The notes beneath the pieces were generated by a model. The model was not told the origin of the DNA and did no database searches. It was given only the letters and a program-made list of their open reading frames with translations. From NCBI RefSeq assembly GCF_018873765.1, contig NC_057919.1:39416985-39480984 (forward strand): a stretch of DNA of 64,000 nt. Direction: 5' to 3'. Source of the stretch: Telopea speciosissima. Lineage: Eukaryota; Streptophyta; Magnoliopsida; Proteales; Proteaceae. The first letter of the stretch is position 1, and every line of letters starts with the position of its first letter. The translations under genes and the position numbers were made by a program. Shown piece after piece: positions 1 to 11,100 of this stretch.

Positions 1-704
1 ACAAGTGGCTAATAAGTAATTTGACTGCATATCATGTAGGATCATATGATTGTGGTTGCATATGCATGCATGATGATATGTTTCATTCACGGGCTCAGTG
101 GGGCTCACACTCTGTTATATATGTTTTTTTCTATTAGATGATTTTGCAGGTAGATGTCACTGTGGCGGGGAGGCTTATTTCCCGGAGGAGAGCCATGGTG
201 GTTATGATGATATTGGTATGGACCCCGACGGAGGTCGTACCGTTGATGCGAGTATTCTCATTGGTTATTGAAGATGACTCGTGAAGGGTGTAGCTGATGC
301 TTTTTGTTTTGGGGATTCTTTTTTGTCTTTGACTGGAGTTTATCCCCATTTCCACTTTTAGTTTTCTACTTTCTTTTGGGGCTTGAGTTACCTCATCCTG
401 TGTATATTTTTCTTTTGTTTCAGTTGATGTATATATTAGCTTTTACCGTTCTGTTTGTGGGTGTGAGAGAGGGAATGATTCAACTTACTAATGTATATAA
501 CATCATTTCCTGTACTGCTATACTTTTCTTTTCTTTCAATGTAAATATAGTTTGCTGCAACACTCTGAGTTGTACTTATCGTATTACTATGGATGTGTGT
601 CTGTGAATGGATTAACTGCTTCTAGATCCGTGGGATTTGGTGGATTATTGTTATGCAATTCGGATCACCTACCTAATCCTCCCAGGGGTGGTTTGGGGTG
701 TGAC
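1..704 (-). mobile_element. Probable Ty3/gypsy LTR edge (chromovirus-like), minus orientation
   Basis: Read on the minus strand, a purine-rich tract (GGGGGAGAA) at about 705-715 is followed directly by TGTCACACCCCAAACC. That is the usual polypurine tract plus LTR start of plant chromovirus-type gypsy elements. The LTR body would run leftward to or beyond position 1. Plus-strand open frames here, such as one at 304-606, show no known domain and are probably chance. The left edge and the partner LTR are not visible, so the assignment rests only on the boundary motif. Confidence 0.4.
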
Positions 705-1275
705 ATTCTCCCCCATCAAACTTAGTGGAATCTAAATAAGCAAATAGGCGAATATGTTTCTTTAGCGATACACTCAAGGCTAGTTAAAAAATTGGAATAA
801 GTGGGTCGATCTAAAATAAGTCCCAAAATCTCTAGAATTGGATCTTAGATCTAAAAACTTAGCGACCTAGTGACCAAAACCCTATAATCGACCAAAATTA
901 GAACCGGTCACAATTCACCAATTTCAATTATTTAAACGGTGGGTACACCGAAGGCTAGAAGCAGGGTTTTTAAACACGAAATCAGAGATTGAATCAGTCA
1001 ATGACAAATCCAATTTGTATTGGATCGAAATCAGCTGGAATTGATCCTCAAGAACCTTAAAAAACGGTCCTTAGATCCAAAACAAGAAATTTCTAGGGTT
1101 TTTGGGTGTGAATTGGTGGTATCAGATTGGTAGAAATTGAGATTGATCACGACTGATTCACCGATCCGATTTCCGATTCTTAAAACCTTGGCTAGAAGAA
1201 AGAGACACATAGCAAAGATTGAGAAATGCCAATTTGATAAGAAGGTTACTTTCGTGATTAAGATCAACAATGGAG
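705..1275. other. Non-coding stretch, no gene recognised
   Basis: AT-rich sequence next to the putative LTR boundary. It would be the 3' internal part of that minus-strand element. No domain-bearing reading frame is seen on either strand. Confidence 0.4.
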
Positions 1276-1486
1276 GCATTTTGCACAAAACACCCCAACT
1301 CCCCCAACAACCACCCAAACACAAACACCCCCCCCCAAAACCCCCCCCCCCCCCCCCCCCCCCCCACCCCAAACCCCAAAAAAAAAAAAAAAAAAAAACA
1401 CCCCCTAAACCCTCCCCCCTCCTTTCTCCCCATCTTTTTCCCCCCCCCAAATCCCCCCAAACCCCCCCAACCAATTTTGACCACCG

Positions 1487-1525
<39 letters not shown>

Positions 1526-1714
1526 TACGTACGTTTGTTGTCCAAAAATTTTTTCCCCTTTTTTTTTTTTTCATTTAAATTTTATTATACCCCCCCCTTC
1601 CAAAAAAAAAAATAAAAAAAAAAAACCCCCCTTTTTTTTTTTTTTGTTTTTTATTTTTTCTTAAATTTTTTTGAATAATAAAAACCCCCCCCCCCTTTTT
1701 TTTTTGTGTGGTTT

Positions 1715-1750
<36 letters not shown>

Positions 1751-1814
1751 CCAACACAAAAAAAACCCCCCTTTTTTCTTCCTCCCCTCCCCCCCCTTCC
1801 CATTTAAATCCTTT

Positions 1815-1891
<77 letters not shown>

Positions 1892-1985
1892 CTTTTTTTT
1901 TTTTTATTTGAAGGGTTGGGTTTTTTTTTTTTTTTTTTATTTTTTTTTTTTTTTTTCCTTTTTTCCTTTTCCCCCCCCCCCCCTG
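1276..1985. other. Extreme homopolymer tract, probable assembly or consensus artefact
   Basis: Successive long runs of C, A, T and again C fill about 700 bases. They include a C run of about 40 near 1487-1525 and T runs of tens of bases near 1720-1960. The open frames here encode only poly-Pro, poly-Gly, poly-Lys or poly-Phe and are not genes. This many different homopolymers in a row is unlike a normal microsatellite and looks like a low-quality consensus or gap-fill. The true length and content upstream of the SPL gene are therefore uncertain. Confidence 0.7.
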
Positions 1986-4516
1986 TACTCTGTACTCGAC
2001 AGTGTAGGTGGGTGGTGACAGATTCCGCCAACGCGAACCATTGGCTTTCTACCTCGTAAGCCTCTCTCTCTCTTCTCTAGTATTTCAGTTCGGTAAAAAG
2101 ATTTTATATATTTCAGAATTCAGATCTGAGTGGGAAAATGGACTTCTGGAGGGGTTTTTTTCCCAAGGAAAATGGGTTTCAGATTCGAAGTTGAGGAATT
2201 AGAGTTCTTTCTTTTTCTTTTTTCCTCTTTTTGTTGGATGATGAGTACGGAAGGGAAAACCCTAGATGTGGGTATATTTATAGCTTTCGGAAGTTTCTGA
2301 AAACGGTAGAAAAGAAAAGAAGTGGTAGAAAATTCTGTTCTTGGTGAAATCTGTCTGCAAGAAATCCAATTTTGTCTGGCTATAACTTCTCTAGAGCGGA
2401 ATCAAGAAAAAAAAAAAGGTTATTAAAAGGCAAACATGCTTTCAGTATTTATGAATTATGATGGTATTTATAACGAGTCATCACGAATTTGATTCGTTTT
2501 TTGGCCACAAACTAGAACATGTGTTACACGTTAAAATCTGCAGAAGGGAAGAAAACAGCAGAATTCTTCTTGTATTTACAGTATTTAATACAATGCCCAT
2601 TTAATATTAATAAAATAATAAACGTTTGGTGATTGATTAGGTGGAGAGCACTTTGATGGTGATTTCCTAAGTTTCAGAGTAAAGATGTCTTATCTTTGTT
2701 GTGTTGCAGAAACAATGGCTTGTGTAGTGGATTGAGTAGGGGATAAACCACCCCTTCCCCTCCCAACCAACTGCGGAGGGAGAAGAGAGAACGGAAAAGG
2801 GTATATATCGTGGATGCTATAGTTTCCATTTTGGATGTGTATATTCGTATCTCTTCATTTAGCTCACTGTTTTGCATGGATGTTCTTTCTACTTTTGTTT
2901 TAAGATTTCATCTGTTTCTCCCAATAACTTATCTGAAAGGTTGGATTAATTGATTGTAAACTGATTTTTCAGGTGATGTAATAACATCCTGGAGATGAAT
3001 TCAAGACTGCTGAGGACAAATTGTTTATCTGCATAGTAGGAAGCCCCGACAATCTCTGGGTCAGTCGCAGCAGGTACATGAATTTAAGTGGAATGGTGAT
3101 AGCGGATGGATGGATTTATAAGATCATTAATGAAAAGTTAGAAGGTTTGGTGGTAGTTAAACGATTAGAAAGTTTGGTGGTAGTTAAAAATGCAAAGGGG
3201 AAAAACATGAAAAAAGTGATTTTTTTGGCCAGATTTAATGCAAGAGCTCCAACTCCAAGAATCTCTAGTTTAAGGCTGCAAAAAGTTCTGGCAGATAATG
3301 CCGAGTTATGTCCAGAAATAATTGGGTAAGGCATGTTGCAGGGGGATATAAGGGAGAGTCAGCTTTGTGGTTCAATTGGGAGAGCAGACAGATTTTATAC
3401 AAGGAATTGGGAATACTTAGGTGTAATGGGTAACGGTAATTTCTTTTGGGAACAAGTAGGGTGGTGAAAATTATTAAGGATAGATGATAATGCCATCTCC
3501 AACGCAGAGCATAAAGCATGCTAGAAGTCTAGGGTAGTTAGGTACTTGGGTCATTGGGTGGGTGTTGTAGAATCAAATTTTACTTATTTATAGGCTGTAA
3601 GCTTGGGTTAAGACAAGAAAACCTCCGTTTTCAAAGGCACTTCTAGAATGCTGAGCTTTAGATTGTTTAAAGGTACAACTAGGATTTTGTAGAGATTTGA
3701 GCTTTATATTAGTATAGCTAATACTTTTTATCTGTTTTGTTGTAGTATGAGCTTTGGCAGCTAGGTGGGTTGCTGGAGATTTGTCTGAGAGTGCAATGTT
3801 TAATCAATGATGATGGAAGATACAGATGGGGTTGTTTCGTGAGGTGCAAAGTGCGTCTCTCTTTGAACGTACATTTTTCTTTAACTTGGGCCCAAGATTT
3901 GGATGTAGACTAGTGAACCAATGAAGGGAAGAGATAATATAATCTCTGGAGACCAATGGGTTGAAAGTCTGGTTTTGTAAAGTGTGCATATCGTTCCTTT
4001 ATGTTTGCACTCTAATCCCCCTCTAAGTGTCTCATCTGCTTATCTATTTTTCTTGGTGCTTCCCATCCTTTGACCTACTCTTGAATGGAATTGAGTTTTA
4101 AGCGCTATCAAGTGGTAATAGTGTATATTCAGGGAAGGAGGAATAGGGTTTCCTACCCATTCCATATGTTCTTGGTCTGCTGCTGCTGAGAATTGTCGGA
4201 GCCAAACAACGACCTCTCCAATATTTCCTCGGTATGAAATTTTAAAATGCTAAAGAAAGCACTTTAAAGCCAAAGTGTCACTTCTCTGGTCATCATTAAG
4301 ACCTCAATGAAGCTATGTCCTGCCTATTCTGCCTGATATTAAAATGTTTAAGGTGACATTTCTATCTGCCTTTATTGAAAGTAGTAGCTTTCTTGTTTTA
4401 ACATAATTGGGTTTATGCATGTAGGTTCTAGTACTGTCCAGTGGAGACAGGTGGTTCTTTGCTCAACAGATGGAGAACAAAAGTTTTTGAAGCACTCTAT
4501 GAGGTCCTTTTCTGTG
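1986..4516 (+). promoter_or_regulatory. Upstream and 5' leader region of the SPL gene
   Basis: No other gene is visible between the homopolymer tract and the SPL start codon. A pyrimidine-rich stretch at about 2040-2080 contains a good donor (CTC then GTAAGC, GT at 2056), so a non-coding first exon ending at 2055 is possible. A consensus acceptor lies shortly before the coding exon (TGCATGTAG at about 4424). Small open frames at 3021-3329 and elsewhere lack known domains. The transcription start and the leader splicing are inferred, not seen. Confidence 0.35.
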
Positions 4517-5181
4517 ATGGAGGGGAATGCAAAGACTCTAATGCAGTGGGACTGGGGGAATTTGGTGACATTTAATGGAAGAACAAATGGGATTCCTAAG
4601 CCGGTACAACTGACAGATTGGGAAATTGAAGGAGTTGACAGCGGGTCCATCTATTCATCTGCTGGTGGTGGTTGTTCAGGATCTGATTTGGGACATGGCT
4701 ACTCATCTATGAGCTCAGTCTCGGCCTCTGTTGATTCTTCATTGAAGCAGGCGACAAATATATCCAAGAGCAATAGTGAGAGAGGTGATGCTCTCCCCAA
4801 AAAATTATCCAAAAGGAAAGAATTTCCCAGGTTGGAAGATACTGGCTCTTCTCCAACACATGACCCTTCAGTTGGCTCTGGTGAGCCAGTGATTGGGTTA
4901 AGGCTTGGTAAACGAACATATTTTGAAGATATTTGTGTTGGGAGCAACAATAAGACCTCATCTTTTTATGTCACACCTACTACATCTATTATGACGACAA
5001 AGAGATCCAGGGCATCTTATCAGAATACGCTGAACCCCCATTGCCAAGTAGAAGGTTGCAACCTTGATCTCACATCAGCAAAAAGTTACCGTCGTAGGCA
5101 TAGAGTCTGCGAAAGCCATTCCAAATGTCCAAAGGTTATTATTGCTGGTCTGGAGCGCCGATTCTGCCAACAATGTAGCAG
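4517..5181 (+). CDS. SPL: SPL exon 1 (coding part)
   Basis: Encodes residues 1-221 and the first two bases of Arg222. It holds the MEGNAK...QWDW start, a Ser-rich stretch, the conserved [12 protein letters not shown] block (residues 127-138), finger 1, and the first half of finger 2 up to CQQCSR. The donor is AG|GTATGC at 5182. This SBP-internal intron position (CSR|FH) is conserved in plant SPL genes. An in-frame stop follows at about 5195 if the exon is not spliced. Confidence 0.92.
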
Positions 5182-8100
5182 GTATGCTTACATATGAGAA
5201 TGCTACTTTGTAGAGTAGGCTCATTTAAACTACTAATTAGGACCAACGACCCTAGTTTTGGAGAATGATTTGTGCTAGTTGAGTGTCTTGGCTGTGTTAG
5301 CTTGATCTCAAATTTATATTTGGTCTGTGGTTATGCTAATGTGGTAGCATGTTGTCAGCCATGTCTTGATGTTTCCATTGCAAATTTGCTCAAATGAAAT
5401 AGTGAATATCTGTGCAACATCAAGGAATTGTTTGAAGGATGGTAATGTGGCAACTACTTTCTTGGCTGTGTGAAAGGTTCCATGACCTGTCCGAGTTTGA
5501 TGCAAAAAAGCGAAGCTGTCGTAGGCGTCTCTCTGACCACAATGCACGTCGGCGCAAGCCACAACCAGAGGAAATCCAATTCAATTCCACTGGGTTGTCT
5601 TCATCATTTTATGGTATTGCTTTTAAACCTTATTCTTTGAGCCTATTTTCCCTTTTGTTAACATATGCAATTACAGTGGATGCCCTTGTGATATGTGCCT
5701 GCCACCCTCCAGAGGTTAAACTTTTTATTGATGAAATTCGGAAACGAGGTAAATCGGGTGCACTAGTGGCCCTCCCCTTTCTTGAAGGTGATTGATTATC
5801 AATGAAACCATTCAAAAGTTTTAGTTTGGAATGTTCTCCAATATCATGTTTCTCCTTTGGGGTTAATGCACTTACATGCTAAATATTAAGTGAAATTTGA
5901 GAAAGCAGGATATAGATGCATCTATTGAATATCAAGAAAATATTTGTACAACCTGATCAATTTCGTATGGACAAGTTTCATCATCGTTTTGATGTGGAAC
6001 CTGGGTCAAAATACTCTATTGGGTTTGCTTATGGGCCCACCCAAGAGTTAAGCAATTCAAAATAACAGGGATGATGGCAATCTAGTAATTATGTGGAAAG
6101 TGTAGGACCCCTTTGTAGGCAAGAGTTGCAATCAGGACATGGAGGTAAATATAATTTAAAGTGTAAGGGGAAACTAGGAAATAAATCAAATAAAAGGACA
6201 AGCTATAAAGGAAAAGGGATGGGGGCAATATAGGAAATTGACTTAAAAGGGCAAAATCATGGGTGAGGTGGGGTTTAAAGGTTGTTTTCTGCCTTCTGTT
6301 TTCTCAGCCATGTAACGAAGCCAGGAAATCCTGTTGAAACCCAATCTCCTTCAAGATGAAATATTGCGCTCAAGCTAATGTGGTTGGAGCTGAAACTTTA
6401 GGAGAATAATCCTAACACTGGACTCTCTTAAAAGCACCCAGTAACATTCCCAACGAAGTACCCGACAAGAAATCAAAACCTGCTGAACCAGAAGTGGCTG
6501 TAATTCTGGAATCAGCCTGTTTTGCAGGTTTGGTGCCAAATGTAGGAGGGGCCTTCGGGTTTGGATCTTGGGGGCTTGAAACGTCTATAGTGCTGGTCTG
6601 CATGGATGAAGAGATTTGCAATGGTAGCGGCTTCAACTTCATCAGAAATAACCGAAGGTTCCTGAAATGAGTAACAGGAGGCCGGTCGAAGGTGCCAGAT
6701 TTGATACGGCTGGAAGAAATGTTCTCTTTGTCTCCATCCCAATGTACTGGTAATGGTGAACTCGAGTCCTCCAAAGAATCGCCAGTTGGCAGTGGCGTGT
6801 GCCACCATGGTGCGGATCATCATGGGTAGCTGATCAAGGACCTGAGTACAGTTGCTTTGGAATATTAACTGTCCGACAAGTCCCCATTCAACAACAGCAA
6901 TACTCCAGGGTTCATGTCCGGGGTAGAAGATAAGTCTATGCTGTTGATTATGTGTACGAAATATGCTTTTATTATATTCGAGCATAAAATTTTTATAGAT
7001 TAAGTATTGTTCTTCATCACATTGACGTTGTATCAATGGGAAGATTTCTTGGGGAAGGGTATCCCGTGCTTTATCATATAAACATATTTTTCTAATTTTG
7101 TGAAAAAGGGGGTCCTTTTGATCATTATCTATAAAATCAGAAATTTTTAGAAAGGTGTGTACTTTCTCTGGAGAAACAGTATCATCCTAATCAATTTGTT
7201 TGATTGAATTAAGAACAATAGATGAATGAATGATCTAAGCCCCAAATCTCAGAGTGAATAGAAGGGGACAAGGGAGATCGACACTCAACTATTGGGCTGT
7301 TATTACCATCCAAAACAGAACTTGAGTTACGAACTTCTGAAGAACTGAAATAGAAAAGAATAATAGGGAGAAGAAAGAAGGAGAAAAAAGGGAGAACTCT
7401 CACACGGGAAGGGAGGGAAGAGAAAAAAGAGATGAATGAGAGGGGGGGGGGGGGGGGGGAAGGGATCACACAAGCCACATGGCTCTCAAACCAAAATTCA
7501 ATATTCCATTTTCTTCAATTAACTAAGTTGTTGGATTACAAGCATAAATAAAAGGGTTAAATACACATACCCCCTAAAATGTACTCAATATTTTTCATGC
7601 ACCTCTACGATTCTGACAATTCCACACACACCCCTTGAAAATTCCACGTACAGCCCCTACTTTTCAACCTAAAGCAATTTAAGTCCACGCCGTTAATTTC
7701 AGGCGTTAAATGCTAATGGATCTGAAATTGAAGAATACATTTATACCCTTGCTAGGGCATAATTACCAATTTGCCCTTAAGTTAAAAAACAAAAACGAAA
7801 AAGGATGAACGAGGAAGATGAGGGTATAATTATCAAAATGCCCTCTTCTTCCCTAAATAGTTTAGGGTTTGAAACCCTTCAATCCTCTCTTCAAACCCTT
7901 CTGCCATCCACCTCTATTCACCCTCATCCTTCGATCTCACAACCCAAATAAATGGTTACCTTAAAGCCCTATCACCACCAACGCCGCTGCTGCCAAACCC
8001 AAGAACCCCTCCATCGCCGACTCATCCTCTGCACCAGGAATTGCAGCGTTAATCTGGGGGAGGTCCTGATATGCTGATTGAATGCTCAAATTTACAGATT

Positions 8101-11100
8101 AAATCGATGGGGAAGTGGGAGAAGAAAGGGTAACTTTCTGTGTAGTGAATCTGTCAAGATAGTAACTACATATGGTGAAAGAGAAGAGGAAGACAAATCT
8201 TCATGGAACCTCTACGCAGCACAATAAAAATACCCATTAGCAATGCAGGTGACACACCAAAGATAGATTTGTCTAATGGCCCACCTATAATTTTATAATA
8301 ACTTTGATTATATAACACAGATTTTGAGTTACCTGTTTGTTTTTTATTATCTTATTTGCTTATCTATCTATTTAATGTTAAGGGATAGCCAAATTAGCCC
8401 CAAATTCGAGCTCTGTGTCATTTCATACTAAGATAGGGGACCGGAAACTCAGAGCGGTACTCTCACAAGTCACAACTTCCTCGTAGCTTTCTGACAAAGC
8501 AAATATGGTGGCTCATGTTGCTTTTCCAGTTCAGAAGAAGATGGAGCAGTAATGGTAATGGAAACCCTTCCGCTGATATCTCTGAACTGAACTCTCCCAT
8601 TTTTGGAGATTTCTAAGAAGGAATATCCCGACGTATCCATGTTTCAATACAAACAGATCCTTCGCCTTCCTTTTTTTTCAGTGCCCAAGCCCAAGGTAGT
8701 ATTAGACAAGGGTCCCAAGAACCCCAGAATCGGCCTTCATAGTGAAATCTGTCAAGCATTAACAGAATTAAACCTCTAGCTCTCAAATTTTAAATGATTT
8801 GAGGAAGATGAGGGTTGGGCAAAAAGGTATTTTCAAATTACAGGGGTAGTAGAAGAAAGGGTAATTTGGACAATAAAAAAAAATTTAATGTCTAACGCCT
8901 GAAATTAATGGCGGAGACTTAAATGGCTTTAGGTTGACAAGTAGGGGGTGTACGTGGAATTTTCAAGAGGTGCCCCCTAAGATTCCTAACCAAATACAAA
9001 CTTTAAACTTGCTAAAGCTCTTCCTACGTATTCAACTTTCTAAAAGAAACAAAATAAAATAAAACAAAAGATATTGTCTTTCTAAATAAAATAAATTCCT
9101 AAAATCTTACTAGACCCAAAAAATAAAAATTGGATCCAGTTAATCTCTGTCTAGATTCCCAAACGGGTTTGGGCCAAGCCTTAGAAGCACTCTTGCGTTA
9201 CGTTTTGGTTGATGTTAAAACTAAAGCAAGGTTGAGCTCCTAAATTCAGAGTAGTTTTAGAGATAGAAACATCAGAAGTAGATACAGGAATCCAAAACCC
9301 AAAGCCAAAATTTTGAATTTATTTTTATTTTGTGAGGAACTTCATCTTGCGATGCATCCCCTCCAAATCTCTGAATAAGTACTTCCTGGCTACAGCTTGT
9401 TCGCAGACAAGTGGTGCTGATCGATAAGCTACTAATAACCCCAAAGAGCCCATGGGTTTATAGCCCTTGCTACCGAAAATCGATAAGCTACTAATAACCC
9501 TAAAGAGCCCACGGGTTTATAGCCCTTGCCACCGAACGTTCCTACTTATTCCAGTCCTTTAGCCAGCATACAAGTGAAGAGGAGGAGGTTCAACTATGCC
9601 TGATATGGGTTTTGTGTTTTTTAATTTTATGAGCTGTCTTATAAAAGCCCAATAATAGGGTTATGTAGTTCTGATGCAGATAGATCACCTAAATGGACTT
9701 ATTTTAGTGGAAATAAGCTTTGGGTTGGGCCTTTGATCCCATGGATTTTCATTGTAATGAGACACTTTAATGGGCCTATGATATGGGTATAGGCTAGGCA
9801 TATGGGATTAGTTAGTTGAATGAATTTATTTATTTATTTTATTTGTTATTGTTATTAAGTGTTTAAGTTAGGTTGGATTGGCATTCTATAAATCCAGCTC
9901 TGTTTTGAGTCATTTTCCTTTAGTATTTCAGTTTCCTAGTAAGTTTAAGTTACCTTATTAGTTAAGGATTGTGTTAGGCCTTCCCTTTTTATTATAGGAA
10001 TTTATTTTGAGTCTTCTATATAAGTTTGTAAGGGAGGCCAGTATTGTGATGACCCGCCCTCTGGGCACGTCAATCGATGCATCTATAAATATGTGATCTA
10101 CTATTTAAATAATTTGACGTGTGTAGCGGAAGCATAACTCATAGGGAAAACAAGGCATCCTAGGACTTAAACAGGCCGAAGGTATAATATCTAGCAACAA
10201 GGGGTGAGCTGTAATGGCGGTGTCAGTGGGGACCGACACAACCTTAAGACGACATGGTTGTCTCGAGTCACTCGATTCTTCCGGGATCAATAGACAGGTG
10301 ACTCTCTCATATCTCGCATAAAATAACTACAACAAAAGTCTAGGTAGGTAAATTCTAAGGTTAAGACTAACGCATTATCCTAATAGATAATCAGTGCTGA
10401 CAACAATTAAAAGTATGAGAGTTATTACAATCCTCCAAATAAAAGTATCTAAGAAAAAGCATAGAGTGTTTAACAAAACGATAAAATTCAAGAAAAGTCC
10501 AACGAGGTCTTGTCCTCTTGACCTCAGTCCTTGCAATAGTGGCAACCCACTTGTGGTTCCTCTGAAAAAATCATCAATAAGGGGGGTAACGTTACAAGCC
10601 CGTTAGTAGGAACATGATAGCCATATAAAACATGCACAAGATATTCTTTCAAATATACAAGTAAGAGTCAAATACATAAATAACTCTTAAGTCAACAAGA
10701 TCCAAGATTCTTATTTCTATGGTCGGTCTTTGATGGACTGTCAAGTGCACGTATATTGGGATATGCATGCTCGTTGCATAAGAACCATGTGCTACACCTC
10801 CGCCCGTCTACAAAGTACGGTGGACACGTGCCACACCTGCGTCCGTCTACAAGGTACGGGGGACACTAAACATGAATGGTCCAGATACCGTCACTAGGTT
10901 GGCCAATTGACGTCGCCGGCCACATCCTGGCGGGGACTTATAATATAGATTGTCCCTCACCTTCGCCAGTCTACTCAGTACAGGGGAGACCCGTCCCACA
11001 CCTTCGCCTGCCTACAAAATAGGGGGGAGACGTTGTACCTCATCTGCGCACGTCTACAAAGTACGGGGGACACGTAGCATCGGTGTTATCCCAATCCAAT

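Noticed and set aside
1031..2031. Several 60-175 residue frames on both strands in the homopolymer tract
   Set aside because: They are poly-Pro, Gly, Lys or Phe read from runs of one base, with no domain.
4415..4516. Upstream in-frame extension of SPL (start at 4415 or 4499)
   Set aside because: Family members begin at the MExNAK motif. A likely acceptor lies at about 4424, so the upstream codons are leader sequence.
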